Below, piece after piece: positions 1 through 8,240 of a stretch of 64,000 nt of DNA. Numbering within the stretch: the first letter of the stretch is position 1; each line of letters starts with the position of its first letter. Made by a program: the position numbers and the translations under genes. The DNA comes from RGIG5579 sp045541915 (GTDB lineage: Bacteria; Bacillota; Clostridia; Oscillospirales; SIG627), in NCBI GenBank assembly GCA_045541915.1, contig JAZQJZ010000015.1, positions 1 through 64,000 on the forward strand, read 5' to 3'. The notes below the pieces were generated by a model, which had not been told where the DNA came from, ran no database searches, and saw nothing but the letters and a program-made list of their open reading frames with translations.

Positions 1-185
1 AAGCGGAGTATCACGCAACTCTATTCGCCTGACGGCGAGTTATATTGCTTCGCAGTGATATTATGCTACGCATAGTGATATTGTCCTGCGGACAGTTTAT
101 GGCGAATAGAATATCACGAAACCGATAGGTTTCATATCACTTTCGCAAAGCGAAAATATCACGCTGACTTTAGTCAGCATATCAC
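1..185. repeat. modular hairpin array with heptamer separators
   Basis: A chain of short perfect hairpins is separated by one heptamer, GTGATAT in the left half (55-61, 75-81) and its complement ATATCAC in the right half (111-117, 134-140, 156-162, 179-185), at 20-23 bp intervals. The hairpins lie at 46-54, 63-73, 83-93, 118-133, 141-155 and 163-178, and each has a different stem sequence. CTATTCGCC at 21-29 and GGCGAATAG at 101-109 form a larger inverted repeat around the left half. No reading frame is supported. This is a noncoding palindromic repeat of unknown function and may continue left of the window. Confidence 0.8.
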
Positions 186-202
186 TTATCAGACAAAAAG
201 AA

Positions 203-234
203 AGAGAAGACTCGTTATGATACGAATCTTCTCT
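203..234. terminator. bidirectional terminator-like hairpin
   Basis: A 13-bp stem with one G-T position (203-215 with 222-234) and a six-base loop is followed by T residues on the + strand and preceded by A-rich sequence. It could stop transcription from either side. Two more hairpins follow near 255-270 and 272-291. The rest of 235-420 shows no gene. Confidence 0.5.
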
Positions 235-420
235 TTTCTGTTGCTCTGTGGGTTTGGGCTACTGCCCAAGTGCATTTGTACTTACAAATGCGATGCTGGT
301 TCTTAGCTGAATTTAAAAGAATTCTATTTTCTCCGATAAGAACAACGCACTTTTCTCTGTTCCTTTTTTATATCAAGAAACCTACGCGATAGCTGAAACT
401 GGAATGTTGTTTTTTCTTTG

Positions 421-536
421 GGCTGTCGAGGACGTCAGATCCTACAGGGTTTGATGAAAACAGAATTTCAGATGAGAAAACTGGGCGATTTGAAAGAATG
501 GATTTTTGCCACAAGATTGGGACTCCCCTTTATTTT
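421..536. repeat. dispersed intergenic repeat, copy 1
   Basis: About 115 bp here align with 6217-6333. Shared blocks include GTCGAGGACGT, a GAAAAC.GAATTTCA block, and a TTTTTGxC.CAAGATTGGGA block near the right end. Copies differ by substitutions and small indels. The element is noncoding and lies beyond the 3' end of the minus-strand gene at 616. Function is unknown; the pattern fits an old dispersed intergenic element. Confidence 0.7.
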
Positions 537-580
537 GTAGGGAGTGGGCCTCCTTTCACCATGCGGCAGATCAAAAATGA

Positions 581-606
581 AATACCCCCCGTTATACGAG
601 GGATAT
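581..606 (-). terminator. possible terminator of the BNR-repeat gene
   Basis: An imperfect inverted repeat just downstream of the minus-strand stop codon pairs AATA..CCC with GGG..TATT. It is followed on the minus strand by a T-rich stretch. The stem is imperfect, so support is moderate. Confidence 0.4.
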
Positions 607-615
607 TGGTTGTTT

Positions 616-1677
616 TCAGTCTTGTATTTCTTTCAGGGGGATCTTCATCATCCCAAGCCTCTGCAGGCAGCATTCCTCTTCCGGCTCACCGCCGCGACAA
701 TAGGCAAGGAGCATAGAGCCGTCCTTGGTAAAGAATACGGCGGGGTAGCAAAAGCCGCGGGTGGGATCGTCCTCAATGACCTTTGGATCGCTCCAGGTGC
801 GGCCGTCGTCTGTACTGGTCTGAAGCACGAAGGGTGTTCTTCCCATGGTGCCGGGCGCTCTGAACATCCCGTTATACTTGGGAGTGGGGCTGTAAATGGC
901 GTAAAGGATACCGTTGTGCTCTACCATTTGCAGAGGTCCGTTGGGGGAAGTAAAGACGGAGGGAGTGGGCTGGGTAAAGGTTTGGAAAAGATCACGGGTG
1001 TACGCTTCGTACTGGTGGCCTGCAGTGGTTCTTGCCCAAAGGCGAACGGTACCGTCCTTATGCTGGTAAACGCCCGGCTCCTGCATTCCTCTGCCGGATT
1101 TGCTCAGTCCCGCAATGGTAAGTCTGCACGGGGTGATGACAAAGGTTTTTCCGTCGTCTTCCGAAAGAAGACAGGTGGACATGCAGTAGGGATCCACCTT
1201 GCTTGCATCGTAATAGGCGTGCATTGCCACGGGTGCTGCCAGTCTTCCGTCTTGCAGACGGGTAAGACGGTCGTTATTCATCACGTAATAGGAAAGAGGA
1301 GCATCCATGACGCAACGCTCCGCAACAAAGGTATAGCCGTCCGGAGAAAGTGCTCGTGCAAAGGTGGTTCCGCCTTGATTTTCCTTGATGAGGAAATAAA
1401 GTCCGATGTCGCCATTTTTCTGATAAATGGCAGAAACACTCATAATATTATTCACTCCGAAAAAGTCGGCATCTACCAAAATCTCAGGCTCTGACCAAGT
1501 TTCTCCTTCGTCAAAGGAACGAATGGCGGCAATGTTGCAACGGGCGTGGTCGTTCCAGTCGTTTCCGCTGTAGCGGCTATAGGCGAACAGGATTCCACCG
1601 TCAGGCTGACGAATGAAGGAACCTTCGCTGTTTCTGGGGTTGTTGTCTCCTGTGGGCTTATCCCAAACAAGTTTCAT
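616..1677 (-). CDS. BNR-repeat sialidase-like glycosidase
   Basis: A 353-residue predicted soluble six-bladed beta-propeller of the BNR/sialidase superfamily. Three Asp-box motifs are visible: SFDEGETW (about 54-61), LSEDDGKTF (about 171-179) and STDDGRTW (about 288-295). This is the usual spacing of propeller blades. No signal peptide is seen, so it probably acts in the cytoplasm on imported glycans or oligosaccharides. The start was set at ATG 1677, seven bases after an AGGA site; a TTG six codons upstream lacks such a site. A sigma-A promoter precedes it. Exact substrate (sialoside, rhamnogalacturonan-type or other) cannot be told; many cytoplasmic BNR proteins are not true sialidases. It stands alone, divergent from the next operon. 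Confidence 0.7.
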   Translation of the reverse strand: MKLVWDKPTGDNNPRNSEGSFIRQPDGGILFAYSRYSGNDWNDHARCNIAAIRSFDEGETWSEPEILVDADFFGVNNIMSVSAIYQKNGDIGLYFLIKENQGGTTFARALSPDGYTFVAERCVMDAPLSYYVMNNDRLTRLQDGRLAAPVAMHAYYDASKVDPYCMSTCLLSEDDGKTFVITPCRLTIAGLSKSGRGMQEPGVYQHKDGTVRLWARTTAGHQYEAYTRDLFQTFTQPTPSVFTSPNGPLQMVEHNGILYAIYSPTPKYNGMFRAPGTMGRTPFVLQTSTDDGRTWSDPKVIEDDPTRGFCYPAVFFTKDGSMLLAYCRGGEPEEECCLQRLGMMKIPLKEIQD

Positions 1678-1711
1678 AGCAGTGTCCTTTCTCAATTTCG
1701 AATTTTGTTAT

Positions 1712-1740
1712 ATTATATCATTGCAGATTTGGAAAATCAA
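1712..1740 (-). promoter_or_regulatory. promoter of the BNR-repeat gene
   Basis: On the minus strand TTGATT (1740-1735) and TATAAT (1717-1712) are separated by 17 nt, about 35 bp upstream of the start codon. Confidence 0.7.
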
Positions 1741-1789
1741 TGAAAAAAGACATTTTCCCGGTAGAGGTTCCTTTTGAAAAGAGGATTTC

Positions 1790-1818
1790 TTGACTTATGG
1801 GGGAAACTTTGTTATGAT
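1790..1818 (+). promoter_or_regulatory. promoter of the glycosyltransferase operon
   Basis: TTGACT (1790-1795), a 17-nt spacer and TATGAT (1813-1818) precede the start at 1849. The AAAGGAGG ribosome site lies between. Confidence 0.75.
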
Positions 1819-1848
1819 AAGAAAAGAAAATGAAAGGAGGAAAAAAGC

Positions 1849-3297
1849 ATGAATCGAGGACCCAAGGGAAGCGCCCGGCCCGGTGGAGGGGGCGGCTTTT
1901 TTTCCTTTCTGGCAGTGATTCTTGCAGTGGCCACATTCATTGGCCTTTTTGCCTCCTTGTCCTCCGGCTCCACCCTTTCCCGCACCTGGAGCAAGACGGA
2001 AAAGAAGCTGATGCAAAGGGAAGAAGGGTTTTTGTTTTTGTGTTCGGCTTTGCAGAAGGGTTCTTTTTCTTTGACCGACGGGGAGACGGCCCTTTCCTAC
2101 GAAGCAAATCTTCCGGAAAAAGCCAGCCTTTCGCTTTCCGGCGCCGGATATGATCTGGCGCTTTTCGCCTCCGGTTCCGCTCTGACGGCAAAAAGCGAGA
2201 GTCTTTTGCCCAAAACCCTTTCCGGAGATCGTGCCTTTGCGGCCGTATCCCTTTCCTCCAGCGCTTTTGCCTCGGAGGAGGTAAAAAAGGAATATTTGGA
2301 TCTGATGGGTCTGTTCCTTGCTCTTTCTGACCCTAATTTACCGGAGGGAAATGCCCTTTCCGGATGGATGAAAAAAGTGGCGAAAGCCAGCTCTCCCACC
2401 CTTTCCTATTCCGATCAGATTTTGCCCCACGGGGACGGCATCCCGGTGACCTCTTATTACTACCGGATTTCTTCCCAGGGACTGCAAGAGGGGCTTTTAG
2501 CCTGGAAAAAACTGGGATCAGACCCCAAAAACGCCGATTCTCTCTGTGCCGCCATCAGCCTTTTGCGAGCGTCCTTTGGCCTGGAAACCAGCGGGGAGAC
2601 CTTGGAAAAAATTCGCGCCTTTGCGGCCGGAGAAGGGGATTGGTTTCAGTCTCTTTCGGATTTGGCCGGAAAGGAAAACAGCGTTCTCGCGGTGGATTTT
2701 TCCGTTTCGGGGGGATGTGTTATCGCTATCACGGCGGATTTTGTTTTGGGTGATTTTAGCGGAAAATTTGAACTGTTCCTGGGCCAGGATGTGGAAAACG
2801 CGCCGGAGCAGAGTCTTTCCTTTACCCTTTTCCAAGGAGAGGAAAAGGCTGTGAGCCTTTCGCTGATCTCCCGGCTTCGTGAGGATTCCAAAAAGGCTTA
2901 TATCCGGGAAGTGGAATATTCTTTGGAGGATGAAACCAGCCTGCTTTTGGGCGATGAAAAGGCTCTATCGGGAAAAGTGCGCTTTTCCTGGGGTAAGGTC
3001 AAGGGTGACCTGGGTCTTCGCTTGATCACAGCGGAAAAGGAGATCAATTTCCGCGGCAAGGTGACCCAATGGAAAAAAGGAAGTCAAATCGATTTTGAGA
3101 TCTTGGGATTGGAAGTAAATAAGGAAAACATTTTAAAGGGCAAAACACTCTTGGGCCACGTGGATCAAAAGGGAGAGCCAGCTGCGCCGAGCGCATCTCA
3201 AGGAGCCCTGTTCCCTGAAGGAGAAGAAAAAGAGCTTCTGCGAGAGGCGTTCCTTTCCTCCTACCGATCTTTGTTTCCAAAAGGAGAGGCATCATGA
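1849..3297 (+). CDS. membrane-anchored protein of unknown function
   Basis: 482 residues. The N-terminus is basic and glycine-rich, followed by one hydrophobic segment (about residues 17-36) that would anchor the rest outside the cell. The remainder is serine- and leucine-rich with alternating beta-type character and no motif I recognise. It has a strong AAAGGAGG site. Its last four bases (ATGA) overlap the start of the glycosyltransferase, so the two are translationally coupled and probably act together at the cell surface. No family assigned. Confidence 0.7.
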   Translation: MNRGPKGSARPGGGGGFFSFLAVILAVATFIGLFASLSSGSTLSRTWSKTEKKLMQREEGFLFLCSALQKGSFSLTDGETALSYEANLPEKASLSLSGAGYDLALFASGSALTAKSESLLPKTLSGDRAFAAVSLSSSAFASEEVKKEYLDLMGLFLALSDPNLPEGNALSGWMKKVAKASSPTLSYSDQILPHGDGIPVTSYYYRISSQGLQEGLLAWKKLGSDPKNADSLCAAISLLRASFGLETSGETLEKIRAFAAGEGDWFQSLSDLAGKENSVLAVDFSVSGGCVIAITADFVLGDFSGKFELFLGQDVENAPEQSLSFTLFQGEEKAVSLSLISRLREDSKKAYIREVEYSLEDETSLLLGDEKALSGKVRFSWGKVKGDLGLRLITAEKEINFRGKVTQWKKGSQIDFEILGLEVNKENILKGKTLLGHVDQKGEPAAPSASQGALFPEGEEKELLREAFLSSYRSLFPKGEAS

Positions 3298-4343
3298 AAG
3301 CCAGTGTGATCATTCCTGCATATAATGCTGCCGCCTTTTTGGAAAAGGCGGTGCGCTCCATTTCTGATTTTGAGCCCAGATTTCCTTTTGAGATTCTCAT
3401 CGTGGATGACGGCTCCACGGACGAAACCTTATCTCTTGCCACCCGCCTTTCTGAGACGATCCCTCAGGTTCGGGTGATCACCGGAGAAAACGCCGGCCCG
3501 GCCGAGGCTCGGAATCGGGGAATCCGTGAGGCAAAGGGGGAATACCTCCTCTTTTGCGACAGCGACGATACCTTCTCTCCGGGTGCCTTGGAAAAGGCCG
3601 TATCCCTTTGCGAAAAAGAAGGGGCTGACGTTCTGATTTTCGGCTATACGGTGGTGCAGGACGGAAAAAGAACGGATTACTGTTATCCGGAGACTGTCCT
3701 CCAAACTCCCTCCCACTGGCAAAAGCACCTGGCGCCCTTATACAGCGCCAATATGCTCAATCAAGTGTGGGGCAAGGTGTTCCGCGCGGATCTTTTAAAA
3801 CAGGAAAAAATCCTGTTCCCAAGGGAAATGTGGGGCGAGGATCGCCTGTTCTTCTTTTCGGTTCTGGAAAAGGCAAAAAAGGTTGCGGTGACAAGCCATT
3901 GCCTTTACGATTATATTCAGCAAAAGAGCAGTCTCATCACCCGGTTTATCCCGGAAAAGGGCGAGGTTTGCCAGAGGATCCACCGCAGGATTCTCGCTCT
4001 GGCGGCGGAAAAAGGTGCCCTGGGGCCGGAAAGCGATGAAGTTTATTCTTATATGTATGTAAAGAGCCTTCTTTCGGCCTTTGCTACGCTCTATTCCCCC
4101 TCCTGCACCCTTTCTTACAGGGAAAAAAGGCGCTTTGTGAAAGAGATCCTCAAGCAGCCGGAGATCAAGACGGCAAACCGTTTCCCCTCCTCCGCCGGCA
4201 CGGCCTTTGACGTTCTGGCAAGGATCATAAAAAGCGGCAATGTGACCTTGAATCTGCTGGCTGCCCGGGGAATGAAGATTGCTTCCAAGCTGCTCCCCCA
4301 TCTGTTCCGAAAAGCCAAGCACGCGTTTAACAAAGGAGAATAA
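3294..4343 (+). CDS. family 2 glycosyltransferase
   Basis: 349 residues with an N-terminal GT-A fold. VIIPAYNAA opens the domain, VDDGSTD sits at about 37-43 and the metal-binding DSDD at about 89-92. The NAGPAEARNRG segment is typical of GT2 enzymes that transfer sugars from nucleotide donors to surface glycans. There is no clear transmembrane helix, so it is cytosolic or membrane-associated. It is coupled by ATGA overlap to the anchored protein upstream and followed two bases later by a small membrane protein. This suggests a role in making or modifying a cell-surface polymer. Donor and acceptor are unknown. Confidence 0.88.
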   Translation: MKASVIIPAYNAAAFLEKAVRSISDFEPRFPFEILIVDDGSTDETLSLATRLSETIPQVRVITGENAGPAEARNRGIREAKGEYLLFCDSDDTFSPGALEKAVSLCEKEGADVLIFGYTVVQDGKRTDYCYPETVLQTPSHWQKHLAPLYSANMLNQVWGKVFRADLLKQEKILFPREMWGEDRLFFFSVLEKAKKVAVTSHCLYDYIQQKSSLITRFIPEKGEVCQRIHRRILALAAEKGALGPESDEVYSYMYVKSLLSAFATLYSPSCTLSYREKRRFVKEILKQPEIKTANRFPSSAGTAFDVLARIIKSGNVTLNLLAARGMKIASKLLPHLFRKAKHAFNKGE

Positions 4344-4344
4344 A

Positions 4345-4950
4345 ATGAAAGATTTTTTTAAAAACTTAAAATCCGGTATGATGTTCAGCGGTCTGTTTTC
4401 TCTTGCCTTGGGCATTGTTCTCGTGGTGATGCCGGGAATCGTGCAAAATGTTTTGCAATATGTCCTGGGCGGAGGTCTTTGCCTCTTTGGCCTTTTTGAG
4501 ATCGTATTTGTATTCGTTCGGCCCAACGGTCTTTTTTCCGTGGGCAGAATGATCCCCGGAATCCTATGTCTGGCGGTGGGGCTGGTTTTCCTTTTCCAGA
4601 TCGAAACCTTTTTTGCCATGCTTTGGGTGATGATGGGCATTGCGGTGCTCATTGACGCGGTGTATAAGCTGCAGTATGCCTTTGAATTGAAGGCGGGAGG
4701 GATCTCATCTTGGTGGATCTCCCTTTTGACCTCCATTGCCGCTTTGGTTTTTGCGGTGGTGATGATCATCAAGCCCTTTCAGGCAGCAGAGGCCATGGCG
4801 GTGTTTGCCGGCGTGATTCTGGCGGTCAATGGCCTGTTTGACCTGGCAACGGTTTTTCTGATGAGCTGGAACGCCAAAAGAATGAAAACCCTTGCCGTGG
4901 TGGAAATCTGCGATAACGAAGAGGAGACCCAGTCTGTTTTGCCCGAATAA
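4345..4950 (+). CDS. DUF308/HdeD-like membrane protein
   Basis: 201 residues with about six transmembrane helices arranged as pairs, typical of the DUF308 (HdeD-like) family. A glycine- and methionine-rich first helix and a short charged C-terminal tail (ICDNEEETQ) are visible. The start ATG at 4345 follows AAAGGAG and begins two bases after the glycosyltransferase stop, so it is the third gene of that operon. HdeD in Escherichia coli is tied to acid resistance, but most Clostridia members have no known function. Confidence 0.7.
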   Translation: MKDFFKNLKSGMMFSGLFSLALGIVLVVMPGIVQNVLQYVLGGGLCLFGLFEIVFVFVRPNGLFSVGRMIPGILCLAVGLVFLFQIETFFAMLWVMMGIAVLIDAVYKLQYAFELKAGGISSWWISLLTSIAALVFAVVMIIKPFQAAEAMAVFAGVILAVNGLFDLATVFLMSWNAKRMKTLAVVEICDNEEETQSVLPE

Positions 4951-5019
4951 GGTGAGAATCTTGGGACTTTTTGGGCAGAAACCACAAAAAAAAGATGAAA
5001 TTTTGGTAAAATAATTGAA

Positions 5020-5048
5020 TTGCAAAACCAAGGGAAAAACGATATAAT
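5020..5048 (+). promoter_or_regulatory. promoter of the DUF6273-like gene
   Basis: TTGCAA (5020-5025), 17 nt, then TATAAT (5043-5048), 44 bp before the start codon. The consensus -10 suggests strong expression, which fits the codon choice of the gene. Confidence 0.75.
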
Positions 5049-5092
5049 AACTGTAAGCTCAAAACTATGCAAATTTACAAGGAGGCTATCTT

Positions 5093-6139
5093 ATGGCTGA
5101 AAACGAAAAGATCATCCCCGAAGCAGAAGAAACTGCTGAAAAGGTTGAAGCTGCTCCCGCTGAAGAAGCAAAAGCAGAAGAAGCCGATGCTCCCGTTGAG
5201 GAAGTAAAGAAAGAAAAGAAAGAAAAGGCTCCCAAGGAGAAGAAACCCGTTAATGTGAAGCTGATCGGTATCATTGCCGGTGCAGCGGTTGCTGTTATTG
5301 TGGTTGCTCTTCTTGTGATTGCTCTGATCTTCGGCGGTTCCGCCACCGGTGCGTACAAGGACGGCGATTATGCAGGTGCATACAGCTCCTCCAAGCTGGC
5401 ATTCTTTATGAATTCCACTGACAAGGCGCTGATCGAAAGCAAGTACATCACCGAAGTGCTTTGCAAGGAAGGCAAGTACTACGAGGCTTATGAGCTTCTG
5501 GAAGCTTCCTCTATGTCCAAGGAAGAAAAAGATAAGATCTACGCTGCAAACAACGAAGTTGCTATGTGTAAGCCCGGTCAGGTTGTGACCCTGGGTACTT
5601 ACGATGGAGACGAGGTTGCTTGGCTGGTTCTGGATGTTCAGGTTGTAAAGGCTGGCGGCAAGAAGATTGCTAAGGCATTTCTTATGTCCAGAGACATCAT
5701 TGGTGCTCCTGCCGGTTGGGGCGGTACCACCAATTACAAGGATAGCGAACTGCACTCCTTCTGTGATGTGACCTTCGCTAACTCCTTCGCAATGAGCCTT
5801 TCCAACCCCAATATGATCCTGAAGTCCAAGATCACCACCGCAGATGGCGATGTTACCTGCCGTGCATTTGCTCCTTCCAAAGCTGAAATTGAAAAGTATC
5901 TGGTTGGCGATTTTGCAGAGTATGTTGCTGCTGACGTAACCAAGGGTGCAAAGAAGGCTGGCGTTTCTGCTGCCGGTTATGACGCTGCTTACTATGTAAG
6001 AGAGATCGGTAAGAAGGACGGCGAGACCCAGTACGCTTCCGGTTACAACAAGGACGGCGAATTTAAGGACGGCTTCACCATGGCCGGTTATGGCGTTGGC
6101 GCACGTATCTGCATCAACGTAAACCTGGGTGAAATCTAA
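5093..6139 (+). CDS. single-pass protein with acidic N-terminus and DUF6273-like domain
   Basis: 348 residues. Residues 1-55 are low-complexity, rich in Glu, Ala and Lys. A transmembrane helix follows (about 57-82), then a short helical region and a C-terminal domain beginning VVTLGTYDGDEVAWLVLDV. This domain resembles DUF6273, seen in many Clostridia surface proteins, often with zinc-ribbon or repeat modules. Topology suggests cytosolic acidic tail, one membrane pass and an outside domain. The codon usage is strongly biased, as in highly expressed genes, and it has its own strong promoter and terminator. Function unknown. Confidence 0.72.
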   Translation: MAENEKIIPEAEETAEKVEAAPAEEAKAEEADAPVEEVKKEKKEKAPKEKKPVNVKLIGIIAGAAVAVIVVALLVIALIFGGSATGAYKDGDYAGAYSSSKLAFFMNSTDKALIESKYITEVLCKEGKYYEAYELLEASSMSKEEKDKIYAANNEVAMCKPGQVVTLGTYDGDEVAWLVLDVQVVKAGGKKIAKAFLMSRDIIGAPAGWGGTTNYKDSELHSFCDVTFANSFAMSLSNPNMILKSKITTADGDVTCRAFAPSKAEIEKYLVGDFAEYVAADVTKGAKKAGVSAAGYDAAYYVREIGKKDGETQYASGYNKDGEFKDGFTMAGYGVGARICINVNLGEI

Positions 6140-6156
6140 TCCCATTGTAAAACAAA

Positions 6157-6188
6157 AGATCCTCCCAATTTTGGGAGGATCTTTTTTT
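6157..6188 (+). terminator. intrinsic terminator
   Basis: An 11-bp perfect stem (6157-6167 with 6172-6182), loop ATTT, followed by seven T. Canonical factor-independent terminator for the gene ending at 6139. Confidence 0.92.
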
Positions 6189-6216
6189 ATATGAAAGCGG
6201 GAGATTTTGATTTTGC

Positions 6217-6333
6217 GGGCCGTCGAGGACGTGGGCCTCTACATGGTAAGTTGAAAACGGAATTTCAAGCAAAAAGACCGGGAATGAGAAAATCAGGTTT
6301 TTGTCGCAAGATTGGGATTTTCTTTTATTTCGT
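6217..6333. repeat. dispersed intergenic repeat, copy 2
   Basis: Second copy of the element seen at 421-536. It is again noncoding and sits between a terminator and the 3' end of a minus-strand gene. 6334-6422 holds no recognisable gene. Confidence 0.7.
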
Positions 6334-6422
6334 CTTGACGGACAGTCGGTTTTTGCCAAAAGCTTCGTTACTCGGCTTCTTTATAAAGAAGGTGTAAATA
6401 CCAATCTTTCGGTAAAGCCAAA

Positions 6423-6487
6423 CAAGCCTGAAAGTTTCTTTGCCTACTTTCTTTTCAAAGAAAGTAGGGCTTTTCAAAGAAAGTAGG
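6423..6487. repeat. single unit of the 37-bp repeat with a stop-codon-abutting hairpin
   Basis: One unit of the same 37-bp repeat that forms the array at 11515-11921. It ends in a 12-bp inverted repeat, CCTACTTTCTTT (6443-6454) with AAAGAAAGTAGG (6457-6468). A second copy of the right arm (6476-6487) touches the TAA stop of the minus-strand gene directly. On the minus strand it would form a hairpin in the 3' untranslated region. Confidence 0.8.
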
Positions 6488-7270
6488 TTAGAAGGCGTCG
6501 GGATGATGATCCCCCGGAACAGAGGAATCGGAAGGGGGATTGTTTTCTGTAGGAGGAGTAAAAGACTGGGAGGTTTGGGTCATATCAAAGGGCGCACCGG
6601 GAGCGCCGGGCGTCTGCGGAGAAAAGGGGACAGGGGTAAATTTGGCACCAAATTCGAATACAAAGGAGAGGGCGATCAGAACAAAGCCCCACAGAATGGT
6701 CTCCATATCAAAACCGGATTCCAGGAAGGTCACCCCGGTGAACAGAGACACCAGAAAAGCGCTTACTGTGGGAACCCCAGTCAGAGCAAACAGAGAAAAA
6801 CCAACGTTTTTCATTTCTTTTGCCGCCTCGGCGCTGAAGGGGGAGAAGGTCATTTGACGGAGGATCTTAAATAGGCGCGTCATAAAGTGATAAAAGGCAA
6901 AGGAAGCCAGAAGCTGGGCAAAAACGGGAACCAGCGCCAGAGACATGGTGCGGTTTTCCATGGTTTCGGAGGGCTCGGATTCCTTCACGATCATAGAACC
7001 GTCCTCGGTGACCTGGGCTCCTTCCACCACAGCGCCCACCAGATCTTCCTTTACCTGGTTCCAGGTTTGATCGTCCAAGAAGGAGCGAAGATCAAAGCGC
7101 ATGGTCATTTCCGTAAAGGTATCTACCGTTACGGTGTTCTTTGGCAAAAAGGAAAGGGTGAAGATACCGAATAGGATCACCACAGCGCCAATCACCGCCA
7201 TAACACGGAAAATAGAAAACAAAACGTGGCAAACAGAGCAAACAGAGCGAACAAAGGGCAGTTGTTTCAT
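6488..7270 (-). CDS. DUF2975-like membrane protein with proline-rich tail
   Basis: 260 residues. About four hydrophobic segments are visible near residues 18-42, 108-128, 150-173 and 187-207, with an outside loop between the first two. The segment FSPFSAEAAKEMKNVG recalls the loop of DUF2975 membrane proteins, which often pair with YozG-like regulators. The tail (about 213-260) is rich in Pro, Thr and Ser. A perfect AAGGAGG site precedes ATG 7270. It lies 12 bp after the YdcF-family gene, so the two form an operon. Role unknown. Confidence 0.6.
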   Translation of the reverse strand: MKQLPFVRSVCSVCHVLFSIFRVMAVIGAVVILFGIFTLSFLPKNTVTVDTFTEMTMRFDLRSFLDDQTWNQVKEDLVGAVVEGAQVTEDGSMIVKESEPSETMENRTMSLALVPVFAQLLASFAFYHFMTRLFKILRQMTFSPFSAEAAKEMKNVGFSLFALTGVPTVSAFLVSLFTGVTFLESGFDMETILWGFVLIALSFVFEFGAKFTPVPFSPQTPGAPGAPFDMTQTSQSFTPPTENNPPSDSSVPGDHHPDAF

Positions 7271-7282
7271 AACAATTCCTCC

Positions 7283-8011
7283 TTAATGGATTTTGTATTT
7301 TATATTTCCCAAGATCAGATCCACCGTGAAGGTGAACCACTCTCGCAAAAACAAATGGGGAAGAAACAGGATGGGTGCCTTAGCACCGTAAAAGGAAAGG
7401 GAAACGAGCTTCGAACAGGTCTCGGCTGTCCGGCGGGCGCGAAACAGGTGAAAGGAGCTGGTAATGACGCCCACTCGCTCTACTCCCTCGGGCAACAGGG
7501 CAAAGGAAAACGAAAGGTTCTCCTTGGTGGTGCGGCTCTTTTCCTCCAGGATCAGCCGATGGGGAGAGATCCCCTCCTTTAACAGAAGGAAAAAGAGAGT
7601 TTTGGCCTCGGATTCGGCTTCGCGAAACACCTTTCCTCCGGAGAGAATGCAGCGGGTGTTCGGATTCTCCTTTAATAAATTTGCCGCCAGCTTCACCCGG
7701 TTTTCCAGAATCGCAGAGGGCAGAGTTCCGTCACACCGGCAGCCCAGAAGAAGAAATACTTCCGGGTCAGATGGAACCTTTTTCTTTCGGGGCAGAGCAA
7801 AGAAAAGAAACAGGAAAAAAAGCGCCCAGCAAAGAAAAAAGGGAACCCGAAGAAGATACCAGAGAAAGGGAAAGGCGGCGCAAAAAGCGAAGAAAGCGCC
7901 CAAAAAAAGCCAAAAGTAAAGAACAGAGCCTCTCGGCCCGGCGCAAAGGGAAAGACAGGCCCAATAAAAAAAGGAAAGGAGAGAGAGAACAAGAAAGATC
8001 ACTTGAAACAT
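7283..8011 (-). CDS. YdcF/DUF218-family membrane protein
   Basis: 242 residues. Three hydrophobic helices in the first 100 residues are followed by a DUF218 (YdcF/SanA/ElyC) domain beginning FLLLGCRCDG, with CILSGGK and GVITSSFH segments matching the family core. The DUF218 domain is linked to envelope and peptidoglycan-precursor homeostasis in some bacteria. The start at ATG 8011 follows AAGGAGGG; a longer open frame upstream has no ribosome site. First gene of a two-gene minus-strand operon. Confidence 0.78.
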   Translation of the reverse strand: MFQVIFLVLSLLSFFYWACLSLCAGPRGSVLYFWLFLGAFFAFCAAFPFLWYLLRVPFFLCWALFFLFLFFALPRKKKVPSDPEVFLLLGCRCDGTLPSAILENRVKLAANLLKENPNTRCILSGGKVFREAESEAKTLFFLLLKEGISPHRLILEEKSRTTKENLSFSFALLPEGVERVGVITSSFHLFRARRTAETCSKLVSLSFYGAKAPILFLPHLFLREWFTFTVDLILGNIKYKIH

Positions 8012-8122
8012 TGGTAAACCCTCCTTTTTTTCTATTATAACAATCCCCGTTCCCTCCGTCAAGAAAAAGACCTTCCCGGACAGAGAAAAGGTATTGTTCC
8101 TTTTTGTCGAAAGGAGTGTATT

Positions 8123-8152
8123 TTTTAACATTTTTTTGAAAAAATGTTAAAA
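8123..8152. repeat. perfect 14-bp AT-rich inverted repeat
   Basis: TTTTAACATTTTTT (8123-8136) and its exact complement (8139-8152) flank a TG loop. It sits between two divergent genes, about 30 bp upstream of the permease -10 element. It may be an operator or a bidirectional stop signal. Confidence 0.6.
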
Positions 8153-8177
8153 AACTATGGAAATTTGTTTTTTAATG

Positions 8178-8186
8178 TGCTATACT
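8178..8186 (+). promoter_or_regulatory. extended -10 promoter of the purine permease
   Basis: TGC directly followed by TATACT forms an extended -10 element. No good -35 box is present 17 nt upstream, which fits an extended -10 promoter. A short CCGGA/TCCGG hairpin follows in the leader. Confidence 0.5.
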
Positions 8187-8240
8187 AAAGTCATAAAATG
8201 CCGGATGAGCTTCCGGTAAATAAATAAGGAGAAGAAGTTC

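Noticed and set aside
1..185. CRISPR array
   Set aside because: The constant heptamer is too short and the unit between copies is a palindrome in each case; no cas genes are seen.
544..1494. A 316-codon + frame over the BNR gene
   Set aside because: No ribosome site; the opposite strand carries three Asp-box motifs.
5075..6145. A 356-codon minus-strand frame
   Set aside because: Antisense shadow of the DUF6273-like gene, which has its own promoter, ribosome site and terminator.
8041..8240. Purine riboswitch before the NCS2 permease
   Set aside because: The conserved TA..GG and loop-loop elements are missing; only an AT palindrome and a short hairpin are present.
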